Shown here in pieces: positions 22,528-35,100 of a stretch of 64,000 bases of DNA. The notes under the pieces are model-generated. The model did no database searches. It saw nothing but the letters and a program-made list of their open reading frames with translations, and was not told where the DNA came from. A program made the translations under genes and the position numbers. This DNA comes from Strigops habroptila. Taxonomy: Eukaryota; Chordata; Aves; Psittaciformes; Psittacidae. The stretch covers positions 39,232,420 through 39,296,419 of the forward strand of contig NC_044284.2 in the NCBI RefSeq assembly GCF_004027225.2. The letters are read 5' to 3'. Each line of letters starts with the position of its first letter. Position 1 is the first letter of the stretch.

Positions 22528-23330
22528 ATCCTAGAATCCCAGAATGGTTTGGGTTGGAAGGGACCTTAAATCCCATCCAGTTGCAACCCCCCTGCCACGG
22601 GCAGAGACACCTTCCGCTAGAGCAGGTTGCTCCAAGCCCCTGTGTCCAACCTGGCGGTGAACACTGCCAGGGATGGGGCAGCCACAGCTTCCCTGGGCAA
22701 CCTGTGCCAGCGCCTCACCACCCTCACATTAAAGAGTTTCTTTGTAATATTTCATCAAAGTCTGCCCTCTTGCAGTTTAAAGCCACTCCCCTTTGTCCTA
22801 TCAGCCCTTGGCAAAAGCCCCTCTCCAGTTTTCTTGTAGGTCTCCTTAGGCACTGGCAGCTGCTATAAGGTCTCCCCTGAGCCTTGTGTTCTCGAGGCTG
22901 AACAACCCCAACTCTCTAAGCCTGTCTCCTTAGAAGAGTTGCTCCAGCATCATCTTTGTGGCCTCCTATGGACTTGCTCGAGCAGGGCTGGGGGCCCCAG
23001 AGCTGAATGCAGCACTGCAGGTGGGGTCTCATGAGAGCAGAGCAGAGGAGGAGGATGGCCTCCCCCGACCTGCTGGTCACACTCCTTCTGATGCAGCCCA
23101 GCACACGGCTGGCTTTCTGGCTGCAGGCTGCAAGCGCACACTGAAGCCGGCTCGTGTGGAGCTTCTCAGCAATCAACACCCCCAAGTCCTGCTCCTCAGA
23201 GCTGCTCTCAATCCAGCCTCTGCCCAGCCTGTAGTCGTGCTTGGGAGCCTGTATCTGTTCTTGGGATGGATGGTAGATGTCAACTAACACCATCACAAGA
23301 AGCCACCTGTGCTGCAGTAGTGGGGTGATT
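22528..23330 (-). mobile_element. CR1 LINE fragment, 3' end with reverse-transcriptase C-terminus
   Basis: Minus-strand CR1. The 3' end near 22528 reads CCATTCTGGGATTCTAGGAT on the minus strand. Further in, a decayed open frame (22916-23296) shows SSSEEQDLGVLIAEKL and SALMRPHLQCCIQLWGPQ, typical of the CR1 polymerase C-terminus. The 5' end is truncated and borders the CpG island. Confidence 0.9.
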
Positions 23331-23389
23331 ACTTTCTTCTGCTCAGAAACATCAAGCCAACGCTATTTTTGTTTTACATCTCATAGCAA

Positions 23390-24085
23390 CCCATCGGCCG
23401 TGCGGCACACGTTCTGTTGGCCCTGCGTTGTGCGACCCCCGCTTCGCGCCCCGCGCCGGGGCTGTGCGAGGGTGTCAGGGTCCTGCCTGGCTCGTACCCG
23501 CCTGAAAGCACGACGGCACTTGGGGAACTTGCTCCTCCATGACATGTTCCGCCGCCAGGCGCGCAGGGACCGCAGCGACCTCGACCGCGTCGAGGGCGGA
23601 CTGAGCTTGTTGACAGCCGCGGCGGTGACACCCGCGTCCGTCACCGCGGCAACAGAACGCGCCCTCGGGGAATTCGCGGCGGGCGGCCGACCAATGGCAG
23701 CTCGCCTCGCGCGCCGCCCCGCCCACCGCTTGGCGCGTGGCCTCGCGCCGCGGGCGGGAAGCCTCCCCGCCAGCGCAGCCGCGCGGGGCGCGCGTCCCCG
23801 GCTCGCGCGTTGGCCGCGGCGAAGCAGCAGGTGTCGTCGGCGCGGTCCCGCCGGGTGGAAGCGCGCGGGCCCGGGCCCGGGCCCGAGCACGAGCACGAGC
23901 ACAAGCACGAGCACGAGCACGAGCGTTTCGTGGGTGAGGAGGAGGGGACGGGCACGCGGCGCCCGAGGAGCGCGGGGGGACCTCGTGCTGCGGCCATTTC
24001 CTTCCGCCGCCGGCAGGAGCGGGCGCGGCGCCGGGAGCGGGGAGCGAGGCCCCGGGGTCCGGGGGAAGGCCAGAAGGCCAGAGAG
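23390..24085. promoter_or_regulatory. CpG island, probable promoter
   Basis: A sharply bounded, very GC- and CpG-rich block in an otherwise AT-leaning window. Long open frames occur on both strands because stop codons are rare in such sequence, and none matches a known protein. It could drive COLGALT2-side transcription to the right, the RGL1-like gene to the left, or be the orphaned promoter of a lost gene. A small ATG-bearing candidate exon with donor GTAGGT lies at about 24141-24186 on the plus strand but is not recognised. Confidence 0.75.
23885..23925 (+). repeat. GAGCAC minisatellite in the CpG island
   Basis: About seven copies of a GAGCAC hexamer with one AAGCAC variant. Read as protein it gives the Ser-Thr or Val-Leu repeats seen in the frame translations, which are not evidence of a gene. 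Confidence 0.85.
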
Positions 24086-27000
24086 TCCTTAACTGTAGCA
24101 GCCCTTGTGGAAAACAAAACCCAGGCTGATCCTCCGCAGTGTTGATGAGGCTTTGCTTGATGGCAGCTCAGCAGGAATTGTCTGAGGTAGGTGGGTTTTG
24201 TTTTGGGCTTTTGTGGGGGTTTTTGTTTGCTTGGTTGGGTTTTCTGGAGAGCAGCGTCAGTGCAACTTTCAGGGGAATGATGTGGAGTCTGTGGGCTGTG
24301 CTGAGAGGAAATCTCTTGCAGGCAAGAGTGGGTCAGAGCTGGTGTGTGAGCAGTAAAATCGGTGCATGCTTGCCATTGTGTTCTTGGTGCTTTGGGAGAG
24401 CCGGGTGAGCCCTTTGCTGCCTTGAGACCCTTGGGGCATGGCAGAGAGACAATGGGCACCGCTTTGGCTGATCCCGGGGTTGGTTTCTGCGTGCCCATGG
24501 GAGGATTTCAGTTAGACCTGAAATCCAGGGGTCCCTTCAGGCCAGGTCACACCCTCAGGGTCGTCTTTCCTTGTCTGGAATGGCTGTTGGTGTGTGCCGA
24601 GAGCTCCAGTTGTCTCTGAGAAGTCACTGTCAAAATTTTAAGGGCGGCTGCTGCTGCTGCTGTGCTTCTGGTGAAGATGTTTAGTCCCGTTTGTTTTTGC
24701 AGAGCGGATCTGGTGGGTGTTGTGTCTCCAGCGAAGTCCTGGCCGGCAGACCTGCATATAGCGGTGTCAGAGCTCAGAGGAGCTCCTGGGAAGGGCATGG
24801 TCATAATGGCCATCGATATTGTTCTTTGTCCCGCTGTGTTGAAAAGGGGAAAGTTTGGGGCCTTATAAGGCAAAAGGGACCAGTGAAAGCTCAGCAGCAC
24901 CAATGAAATGCACTTCTGTTTAGAGCTCCATGGCTGGTTTTCTGGCTTCCTGAAGTGAAGTAGCAGAGAAAAATGGCTTGTGGGTCCTCTGAGTGATGTG
25001 CATTTGGTGTTATGTGTCCTCTGTTTGTAAAGGAGGCAAAGTTAAGGTGAGCAAGAAGGGCTGCCCTTCAGTCAAACAGAGAGAAAGTGAAGCAGTATAG
25101 CTTGTTGGTTTTGGCAGTTTTGGCTTCTGCAGAAGAGATGGGCTGAGAAAACTGCCTTTCCCACCATTTCGAGACCAGCACAGCAGCCACCAGCTGTCTG
25201 TAGCTTTCCTTTTAGTGATGTTTCTGGTTGGAAGTTCTTGACAGCACTGGAAAAGATGGCATTGTCTTGGCAGACTAAGCAGGGTATTTTAAAACTCAGC
25301 TATGAGAGAATGAGGGGCATCAGATGAGAAAGACGAATGGTAGAGGCAGCAAGAGCTGAAACTAGAGCCTTGGGAGGCAGAGGCGAGATGGGGTCCTGAC
25401 TTTTGTGCTCAGGACATGGGAATATTGGCCCCAGAGGAGAACTGAAGTGTAAGTCTGGCTGGCAAAGCAAGCTCCCTCCAATCTACTTGCCCCACTTGTT
25501 CCCTCTGACAGCTCTCCCAGAAGGGCAGCACCCAGTGTGTGTGGTAACTGCATTGCATTAGCTCCATCTGTGTAAGAAATAGTTCAGGGATTGAAATCCC
25601 TCATTTTTCCCTGCCATCCTAGAACACTTTAGCTTTTTCCAGGAGTGGCCCATGACATCAAAGGCTTTGCTTCAACACCCTGGCCCATTGATCTGCTCAG
25701 ACTGTTGGCTTGTGTCGTGGGCTGAGTTTTGTCACCCAGGATAAAAGGATGACATCCAAGTTCAGAAATGTGAAAACGCCTCAGGTCAAACCATCGATTT
25801 TGCACAGTGGATCTACTGCTCAAAGCAACTGTTTTGTGACGCTCCAAAGAGACCATCCCACCTCTGCTGGGAGGATGTGGCCCGTGGTGGGAGCACTGGC
25901 TCAGACCAAAATGTCAGTGTGGGAGGACTCCGTAGGGCCCCTTGCACTCCTGTGCAAGATAGCATTTAGCCAGCCAGATCTCCTGAGCTTCCTTTCAGCC
26001 TGAGGCTCTGAGGAACTAGAGGCAGCCAGCAGGAAGGTCTGCTCACAGGGACCTGGGGGAAATAGAAGTTGCCTGAATATGGCTGTGGGTTTAGGGCATA
26101 GCTGTGAGTGCTGGTCACTGCCTGACAAAGGCTGATCGTTATACAAGTATCTGCACCTTTTCTGTCCCTGGTGCCAATCGTTTACTTGATTACAAAAACA
26201 GAGCTGGAGAGCAAGTCTGCCTCCCCGTTGTAAGGTAGTTTTACCATTCTAAAGCAGCTTTTATCCCCGAAGGAACAGAAATACTGGTGTGAATCTATAC
26301 AGATCAACTGTATTTAAGGCAGCAGAAGGTAAGAACAGAGCTCAGTGAGCCAGATAAGATTAGTTGATTAGATCAGTGCCAAATCCATGAATGTCAGCAG
26401 GTAGTATTTTTTTATTATGCCATCTACCTAACTTGCAGCTGACAGCTGAATGTGTCTTGGCAAGTAGTGTAGCCAGCAATTTACTGCAGAACTTAAAGTG
26501 GTAGAAACACTGGGGTCATTATGCAGACAATTCTGCTCTGCTAAAAATACCAAGGATTAGGGGGACTAATACCTGGTGTGTTGATGCATTCAGGTAGTGT
26601 CTGCTTTTCATTTATTTCCTAGAGGGAGGGGGGTGGTTGTGCTTGTTTCGTTCAAATAAAAAAAAAAGAAAATGAAGGGCTTTGAAAAAAAGAAAGTGTC
26701 TTTCAGATTGTGGTTAATTCATAAAAGATGTTATCAGAGCTCAAGGAAAAACAATGAAATGCTTTCCCTTGACTTCTCTGGATGTAGGTTTTGAGTGTGT
26801 TGCCTCATGTGACATCAGGCCCAGTGCTGCTGCAGTTGTAGCTGACAGTGAGCAAACCCTCTGTCAGTGCAGAGGGAACAGCGTTTTGCTGATCGCAGGT
26901 TGCTGGGACGTTGCCAGTGAAGAAGCTCAGCAGCTGGGGGGGTCTCTCTCTTGCAAAGGCGTCTGCTCCGAGGAGAGGCTTTGCATCTTCTCTCTGTTTT

Positions 27001-27818
27001 CACACCTTCAGATTCAGCTCCTCGAACAAGCAGCTGCAAAAGCTTTGGAGTGGAAGGATGTTATATTATGACCTCTTTTGGAAAGTATCTTTTCTCCTTG
27101 CTGGTGTCTCTCTCTAGGATTTTCCTGTAATGTTCAGGGCACAGTACAAACTAGTCCTGGAAAGGAAAGGACCATGTTTGGTGGCAGCTTGTCGCTTCCA
27201 AGATGGTCATCATATATATTCCTCAAAGTCTTTTGCCAGCACAGGTGAAAACATATTGTCTTATTTTGTAGCCAAAGCAAACAGAAGCAGGAAGATGCTT
27301 GACTGCAAAACTCAGCCCGAATCCCTTGCTAGGCTGGTAACAGAGCCTGCAGCTACCCTGATGCCTTGGGCCTTGCAACTCCATCCCGTGTGGTCCCAGG
27401 GGAGCTGAACTGCCTGTGCCTGCATTTGACCCAGCGTGTGCTGTTGAAGCTGGGGATCAGACTTGGCTCCTCCACCCTGGAGGAGTCGTTCCGTACTTAC
27501 TGCGATCTGACAGAGACTCCTTGCAAAGCGCAGACCAAAGCTTCCATTGCCCCTCGCCACGCTGGGTTTGTTTGAGCTGTTCCCTCTCTAAGGCTGCCTG
27601 CTCTGCTAGACCTGCACCCGTCTTTGCCCATGTGCAGGGCAGGGCCTCCTCTCCCACACCAGGACTGCTTCCTGTTCGTGTGAACCACTTCACCCCTCGC
27701 AGGTGTGTAACAAATGCAGCCTTCCTTTGCTGCAGGGGGGGTCCTGCCTGCCCACTCATGAGTAAAAATGCCTCTACCCTTCACCCTGCACTTTGAAACC
27801 TGCGTGTTTCCCCATTTG
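24086..27818. other. Region between CpG island and COLGALT2 fragment
   Basis: Moderate GC, many short open frames on both strands, none recognised. Specifically checked for upstream COLGALT2 exons without success. Confidence 0.45.
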
Positions 27819-28090
27819 TAGAATCATAGACTGGATTGTGTTGTAAGGGACCTTAAAGATCATCTAGTTCCAACCCCCTTGCCACGGACAGGGACACCTT
27901 CCGCTACATCAGGTTGCTCAAAGCCCCGTCCAACCTGGCCTTAAGCACTTCCAGGGATGGGGCAGCCACAGCTTCTCTGGGCAACCTGTGCCAGTGTCTC
28001 ACCACCCTCATAATGAAGAACTTCTTCCTAATGTCTAAATCTCCCTTCGTTCATCTTGACACTCTTCCCCATTGTCCTGGCACATTCTGC
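27819..28090 (-). mobile_element. CR1 LINE 3' fragment
   Basis: Begins TAGAATCATAGACTGG and continues with GTTCCAACCCCCTTGCC, the reverse complement of a CR1 3' end. It is truncated to under 300 bases and lies upstream of the COLGALT2 exons. Confidence 0.88.
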
Positions 28091-28766
28091 CCCTCATCCC
28101 CGGTTTGGAGGCCGTTGCTGAGCCCTGGCTCTGTGCAGGGAGAGAGGCCCCATGTCCCAGGGTTGCTGCTGCATCTCCTTCATCACAGCTGCAGGTGGAA
28201 GCCCATTGCATCACTTGAGGCTGGCTTACTCAGAGGCTGAAAACCTGTTCCTGCTTTTGGCTCTGGGTTTGTGAAGGGATTGTCAGGTGAGGTGCCAGGT
28301 CTGAGCAGTGCAGGGGGGGATTTGGGGATGGGGGTTCCTGTGATACTCCCCAGGTACCAGCGGGAGTCCTGCTGTATGTGTACGCGTATCAGACACTGCT
28401 TTTGCTAAAGGCCAGTTCTGCCTCTGCCGTATGATTGTTTTTGTAGCGTGAAGGCAAAGGCTGGAACAGACCCTTTATCTGTTCTAAGAGGAGGCTTTCC
28501 AGTCTGTTTAGAGGAAAACTGATTGCAGGGTAAAAATAGCTGCTGTTAGGGAGCAAGTGGAAATTGATTTCATAGGAGAGGTCACTTGCTGCTGGCTGAA
28601 TAAAACAGAAGATGGCACTGTGGTGCTTTTTGATTGATTGCTTATGAAGCAGACTTTCTTGGGACTGAGGTCCTGGCATAAGCTGGATTGTGGCGACATA
28701 GCAACAAAGCAGTGAAATCCGCTGGTAAAGGTCTGACTCTAATTTCTGGTTTTGTGTGATCCCCAG

Positions 28767-28886
28767 GAATCCAGATGTTCATCTGCAACCGTGAACACTA
28801 CGGTTTCCTTCCCATGCCCCTGAAATCGCAGCAGACACTGCAAGAAGAAACTGAGAACTTTGTGCACACGCTAATCGAAGCTATGA
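28767..28886 (+). CDS. COLGALT2: COLGALT2 exon (isolated), GIQM...NREHYGF segment
   Basis: Procollagen galactosyltransferase 2 adds galactose to hydroxylysine of collagen in the endoplasmic reticulum. This 120-base exon has acceptor tccccag and donor GTAAGT, phase 1 in and phase 1 out. It encodes GIQMFICNREHYGFLPMPLK then SQQTLQEETENFVHTLIEAM. The NREHYG motif and the following IDRPP fit COLGALT2 better than COLGALT1 as I recall them. The exon is intact. No upstream COLGALT2 exon was found in 24.1-28.7 kb. Confidence 0.85.
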
Positions 28887-29380
28887 GTAAGTTGCTGTGC
28901 CCTGCCATGATGGACACCCCACACGCCAGCCCTCACTCCCAGTACCCCGCAGTTAATGTTTGTGGAGCTCTCTTGCCAGCAGCCCAGCTTTCTTCCCCTT
29001 GGGATTCTGCATCCTGATCTGACTGTTCTCGTGCAGTTTTGATATGCAGTTTTCCATCTTCTACCCAGGGATGTAATCACTTCACAGTCAGGTCAACCCC
29101 ATTCACAAAATCCCTCAGCTTCCCCAGATCAAAAGCAAAGATGCATCTTTAATGTGGAGCGGGTGCTGCAGAACCCTGTGTTTTGTCATGATGCCTGTCT
29201 GGCACACGGCTGCTGGCTTCTGCTTTGCAACGTGGACGCTTTCTGCTATACCCGCTCCTGGCCTGACTTCACATCCCAGCTCCTTGGGGCTTTCGGCCCA
29301 GTGATGAAAACACATGGCAACGCATTATATTGATGCAACATGTACGTGAAGGTGATGCTTGGATCTCTCCTCTCTTTCAG

Positions 29381-29457
29381 TCGATCGTCCTCCCATTGAA
29401 CCCTCTCAGTATGTCTCTGTTCCTCCAAAGCACCCTGACAAGATGGGATTTGACGAA
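29381..29457 (+). CDS. COLGALT2: COLGALT2 exon (isolated), IDRPPIEPSQYVSV segment
   Basis: A 77-base exon with acceptor tctctttcag and donor GTAAGG, in phase with 28767-28886. It encodes the rest of IDRPPIEPSQYVSVPPKHPD then KMGFDE. In the family the next exon should begin IFMINLKRR, the start of the second glycosyltransferase domain. No such exon was seen before the RGL1 3' region, so the gene is truncated here. Confidence 0.85.
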
Positions 29458-30111
29458 GTAAGGAACTTACTTTTCTGTTACCGTCTTCCCACTCATCACC
29501 TGGAGGACCTGGGTTCTCCCTGCTGCTGAGCTTCTAGCCATTTCCCTCAGTGTACCCTGACGTTTACCTTTAGCTCTCAACAAGCTCATTGCACTCTTGC
29601 AGCGTGCAACTGGACTACACAGAGCTCATGATAAGCTGCTGTGACTCGATGGGTAACAGAGGTGAGACTGGTTTACTTGGACAACCCTTGCTAGCCCCTC
29701 TGTTGTTGAAACACAGAAGCCATCCTCACAAAAAACTGTAGACATTTAAACAAGATGCACGCCAGGAATGCTGGCGCTGTTACAACCAGTCCATAACTTG
29801 TTACTGGATGTGATGTTGAAAATGAAAACAATGCAGAAGGCAGGTTGTAGCTGAAGGGTTACACCTACAGGGATACAGCTGAAATGTGGTGTTTCAAGTT
29901 CTCAAGGGGGCAGGGAAGATGAGTTGCAGGAGCTGGAAGAAGTTCCAACAGTAAAAGCGATGAAGTTGATGAGAGCGATGGAGGTGGTGTGAGGTGTTAA
30001 ACAAAACCCAAACCCAACACCAAACAAACAAAAACCCCCAACCTGACATGCAGCAAGAAAGTCTAAGCTAAGAACATAGACTCACCCGAGGCAAATACTA
30101 GTGGAAAAACG
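29458..30111. other. Spacer between the COLGALT2 fragment and the RGL1 3' end
   Basis: No COLGALT2 exon follows. It includes a CA/AAACCC-rich low-complexity stretch at about 30000-30045. A breakpoint between unrelated segments could lie here. Confidence 0.4.
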
Positions 30112-30117
30112 TTTAAT
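30112..30117 (-). promoter_or_regulatory. Candidate polyadenylation signal of the right RGL1 copy
   Basis: ATTAAA on the minus strand, about 1.8 kb downstream of the stop codon. No AATAAA was seen on this strand between here and the stop. A second ATTAAA lies at 30857-30862. The assignment is inference from motif only. Confidence 0.35.
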
Positions 30118-31931
30118 ACTTATTGTATAAAGATCACAGGATAGCAATTAAAAACATCTTTTTCATACGTAACGCAATGGAAAGTGTAATTTTAAAATCA
30201 AGAACATTCAGCTTTCACCTTAACACAGACATACACCTTTGAGTGAGCAATACTATACTTCAGAAATGATACCGTACAGACATCAATGATGCTTACACTG
30301 AAATGCAGAGAAAACTGAACTTCTGTTGTAATCTTGCCCTAACTCTGGGCAGAGGTTAAGGCTCAGTTACAAACTCACTACCTTCACCGTCTCAATAAAA
30401 ACTAAATTGGAATTCTTAAAAGTATTCAGACTAGGACCTACATGGTGCTACTTGTAAACAGAAATGATAAACCTTACAGGAGTGTAAAACATTAACGATC
30501 ATGCATGATCGTGATGTTTGCATCACTGACCATGACGCAAAGCATGTAACCTGAGCCCAGTTTTGGAAATTAGTGCTACGGAACTGGAAGGAAACAAGGC
30601 CCAGGCATGGATAAAATGCAGTATTTGAGTCTGGTTTAACTAATACTAATGTATCTCAAAGACAGCCTTTTCCATAAGGGCTGCTTACAATCCAATGTCT
30701 TATTTTTGGCTTTTAAAAGTAAAATCTCTTAACTATCACTTCAAGGAAGCCAGTGTTCTGGGGAAAGCCTCAAAAATTGTTACTTAAAGTTTCACACAGA
30801 ACAGATGATTAAATTCTCTATTCCAGCTGAAAGGATGTACTATGTCTGGAAATTCATTTAATAGACGTATATAAAGAGCAAGGGAGGTGCCTGTAGATTA
30901 TGCATAATAATGTTAGAAGTATATGAAATCACTGGTTGGGGTAATGCTTAAAATCTGGCTATCTCAATACTCACTTTTAAAATAAAAGATCATGTAGTGT
31001 CCCCTCATGAATGAAAATGTGAGTTAAAAGTTTTGCTCTTGAAGAGTGATTGCACATTAAAAAAGAGGTACATCAGTCATTTCAGAGTACATGCAAAAGG
31101 CATTGATTTCTGTTCAATGGGTTAGCAGTGTAAAAGGAGAACCACCCTGTGGTGGCATTAAGACAAGACCTAAATCCCGACAAATAGCATTTGTTTGCCT
31201 TGTTCATGAACAAACTAGGACATTCATCCAAAAGCAAGTGCAGTCTGTTCTATTAAAGTTCTTTGGGGAAAAAGATATATCCAAAATAGGCAATTTTCTG
31301 GTGCAGAACAAGTGCAAAAAGAAGTTTGCCAGCTGCGTGAGAGAGCAATACACATGCTTGCAGTTTCTGCTGTCCCCAGTGGTGAGTACCCACCCTGATT
31401 TTTCGTAAATCAAATGCCTCCTGGAGGCAGCAACTGCTACTGGCACTCAGCTCACCCACACCTTCTGCAAACCAGTGCTCCCATCAGTCAGCTGGAGGCT
31501 GGCTGGGACCTCCTCCTTAGTTCCGGTGCAACTGTACTGAGACTTTTCTTCTCCAGTTTTATAAAAATAAGTTTAGACCACCTTCTGTGTAATACTGGCA
31601 CAAAGTAAAATGTTTTCTCACAAAAAGAGTTGGCTTGTGTCATGTTCCTAAGACAAACGTTGCAGTCCTGTTTTCCCCTTTAACTGGGGCTCTCACCTTC
31701 CTAGGCTAATGTGCAAAACAAAACAACAACAAAAAATTCTAGTCCCTACGGTCCTGTAAATCCACGTCTGTCTGTCCGTATAAGGCTGCGAGGGAGACAA
31801 GACACCTCGCTGGCTGTAGGTCTTCTGTTTTCAAAGTTGAATACTGACAAATTCATTTGCTGTTTTTCTGTAATACTGGATGGTAGCAAAGGGAAAAGCT
31901 TCAGCCGGTTCTCCCTGTGGCCTTGCCTCCC
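30118..31931 (-). other. RGL1: Probable 3' untranslated region of the right RGL1 copy
   Basis: AT-rich sequence downstream of the stop codon with no conserved coding frame on either strand and no recognised repeat. The extent depends on which ATTAAA signal is used. Confidence 0.4.
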
Positions 31932-32119
31932 TCACAGCGTAATTTTGCTGAGCCTATTGCTCCAACACCCCCGTCTGGCAGTTCTTGGGAGTGTTAGATT
32001 GCAATGGCTCCTCATTTTCAAATCCATGTTGACCGAAGCTTTTTTCCGCAGGATGAAATCAAAGTTCACATGGCTGTTCATGGCGTAAAACACATTGGCA
32101 TTGTCTGGGATCACCAGCT
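31932..32119 (-). CDS. RGL1: RGL1 terminal exon: end of the RA domain and C-terminus
   Basis: The last coding exon has acceptor ttttgcag and stop TGA at 31932-31934. It encodes [20 protein letters not shown] then DFILRKK, completing the RA domain, and a tail containing [19 protein letters not shown] that is characteristic of RGL1. An open frame continues upstream of the acceptor by chance (to about 32570), but the splice site and homology fix the exon start. Confidence 0.95.
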
Positions 32120-35100
32120 CTGCAAAAGAGGAACCAGAGCAAGTGTTGATTTGTAGTATTGCCCATAGAAGGAAAGCTGCAAGAGAACAGGGACTGGGTG
32201 AAAAGATTGAGTGTACACAGCCAGGTAGTACTTGGGCCCCTTTTCTTGTTCTGCTGTGCCTCTTCAGCCAAAGCTGCATCAGGTGGCAGCCACAGCAGCT
32301 GCCCCACAAAGAAGGGGAGCAGGGTTGCAGAGGACAGGAGATGGAGGCCAAATCCAGGCCATGGCCAGCCTGGCAGCGGCCCTGGCAGCCACTCCAAGAG
32401 GACACTGTGCTTGGAGCTCTGTTTGCATGACCTGATAAAAGCGGTAGGATCTGGGTCTGCCCTGATCCCTGGGGAGTTTGTACCCTGCCACCCGACCCCG
32501 GTGGCTGGCTGTGCTCAGGGACAGAGAGCAGCTGCCATTCAGTCAAGAGCTCTACAGTCACAGTGCACATACATACAAATGTCTACCTGGCAACCCACAA
32601 GCAAGCCCTGCCTGTATAAAGCAATGTGCTGGCAGTCATGATAAATCATCCCTGCGCACCCCTGGCAGTTATTCTCACTGCCAGCTGTGACAACATGTGC
32701 ATGGCATTTCTAACATTGCTTCACATTTTACTCTTTGCTTCAAAATCCAGGAGAACCTTTCAAGCAATAGCAGAGTTCCGATTCCCTACCTTTATCCTCA
32801 GAGATGACCTGTACAAGCTCATAGTCCTCAGCTGCATCAGATTCCAGGTTATGCTTTAACAGAGCTCTCTGGAGAACAGCAGGAGTTTTGTCTTGGTTAG
32901 TTAGCTGAAAAGACAGAGTTGCAATGAGAACTTTTGCTTGTTCATGCTATATAATGATTTAGTAATTAGCAAAGGCCTGCCTTTCTGCAAACTGCTTGGT
33001 CTTAGGAAACATTTCAGAGAACTGAAAAAATGACGGGTCAGTAACAAAGTACTAGGTACTGACATTTGGTGGTGGTAGGTTTTTAGTTCAAGATGACAGA
33101 TATTCTATTAGAAGAAGCAGTAGTAAATCACAGAGCAAACACTTTGAGAGATGAGATGCTGCTCTCACCTAACCATAAAAAGTCCACTTAAATAGCTGCG
33201 CCAACTGTTGTTTGCAGACATCAATTAATCTGCAGTCTCCTGTCCTAAATACTTTCTTTGACATCCTGCAAAGGTTTTTGGCCTTGTAACTGGGTTTACT
33301 GTCTGCTGTGGAAGCGCTGTGCATCCGGAGCACACACTGGGCTCCCTCCAGAGCCTTATGCAGTCAGAAGGAAGACTGCTCTTGCCAATAACCAAATTTG
33401 TTAGGTCCTTGGGGACCATCTCTGCAATGTGGGGACATCAGACCATTAAAATCATAAGGTAGCTGAAAGAGCTAAGAACAACCCCTCTGTGTTGGTTACA
33501 TCCCTCCCACAGTCCCTGAGTGACCAAAAGCATATTTCGAATTGTAATGTTTGTCATTTTCTCTTGCAAGGCAGGTTTGATTAGTCAGCTCAGTGAATAG
33601 GTGCTTTAAAAACTAAAAGCACCATTTGTTTAAGCCCTAGGTAAAGACATCATCTACACTAACACCATTTGCTGTTCCACATCACTCACCAGGATACTCT
33701 TGTACATATTGCCATTGTTGTCTTCTGTGCTGATTCGGATGATGCACGTATCTTTGTTCTGCTGGTTGTAAACAGGAGACAGTTCTTTTGAGGTAATGGG
33801 TGTCACGGAGTTAGAGCACTTGTCACTGGAGAACAGCACGGCAGGAGCTGAGATTACAGATGCCACCCCCAAGGGAGATGCATCCATAGAACAGCTGATG
33901 GAACTGGAGGTGGAGGATTCGGAGAGCTACACAACAGAAAGAAAGAAAAACACTGTCACAAGCTGGACATCTTTTCTGTCTGCATGAGTCATTCTGGAGG
34001 AAGAACTTGGGAAAGCAGAAGGCATATAGAAAACCTCAGCCATCTGCACTCTGCCCAGCAGACTGGCAGTGGTATTCCTTGCCTCCAGAAAAAGTGAACT
34101 TCATTGGATTCTTTTCACCATTTTAATGAAAATTGATTTCCAATTTGGTGTGCTGGACACTGTGCACTGCTTCCTCTTGCCTCTCAGTAAGAGCAGGCCA
34201 GGAGGTGGCAGCAGATAAAACGAACAGAATCAGGTTATAGGCAACCCCGGCTGGGAAAGAAGATGGAGTCATGGGCATCACTGCTCCTGCTCCAGGTTGG
34301 AGCCTTTACAGGAGTGAAGATACACACACACCTCCCTGTCTGCCACCTCTCCTTGAATATTCTTTCCTTAGTGAAATTTGCCCCCTTCCTTTCTTCATTC
34401 CTTCCTTCCTTCCTTCCTTCTCCTGCTGCTCAGGGCTTGGCCATTCTCTTTGTTGGCCTTGTTCAAGAACTGCTGAGAGGATCTTCCCTCTCCCAACTTG
34501 CTTATCAAAACCACCATTAACAACTGCTCCAGCTAAACAGTTTAAACAATTTATGGATGCCAGTGTCTGGGATTTTTGCTTAATTTGATTCAGGAACATT
34601 TAGTACAATGTAATTTAAAATATCAATCAGCTAAACCCCAAAATGACACTCTTCAAAAAAACATCCCTGAAAAGGGCTTCAACAATACAGTTAACAGAAT
34701 TTAGTTCAAAAGGCAGAGTGTGTAGGAAAGATGTCTCTGTGGCTCCCCTTACCAGATCCCTTCTGCTGTTTTCCTGCCTGTATAGTTTGTCTCTCTGGAT
34801 GGTCGCAGCGCACACCCGGCCTATCTACTCTCAGCACAAACACTCACAGCTTCAGCCTTACGCTCATTTTGCCATGGCGTGTCCCAGCTGCCAGGGTGCA
34901 CGGCTTTGCCTTCTCTGCAAAACAGGATGGATTCCAGGTGCTCTGGTTCAGTGCCTTTGTGTAAGACACTGGCTGCATGTGCTAAGAGTGAGCTGGTGTG
35001 CAGGAGGAGGTGCAGCAGCTCCGCACTGCACACTGACTTTTCAAGTGAAACTAACCTGAGTCAAGGCAAGGTGTTCATGTTGGCAGGAGCAGCTCGCAGG

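Noticed and set aside
22916-23296. Minus-strand ORF as a host gene
   Set aside because: Its sequence is the C-terminal part of CR1 reverse transcriptase, interrupted and truncated.
23277-24498. Several 85-285 codon open frames on both strands
   Set aside because: The CpG island is poor in stop codons and partly overlaps CR1. The products are Arg/Ala/Gly-rich or hexamer-repeat translations without family resemblance.
32159-32641. 160-codon plus-strand ORF antisense to the last RGL1 exon region
   Set aside because: It lies antisense to the intron upstream of the terminal RGL1 exon, without homology or splice logic.
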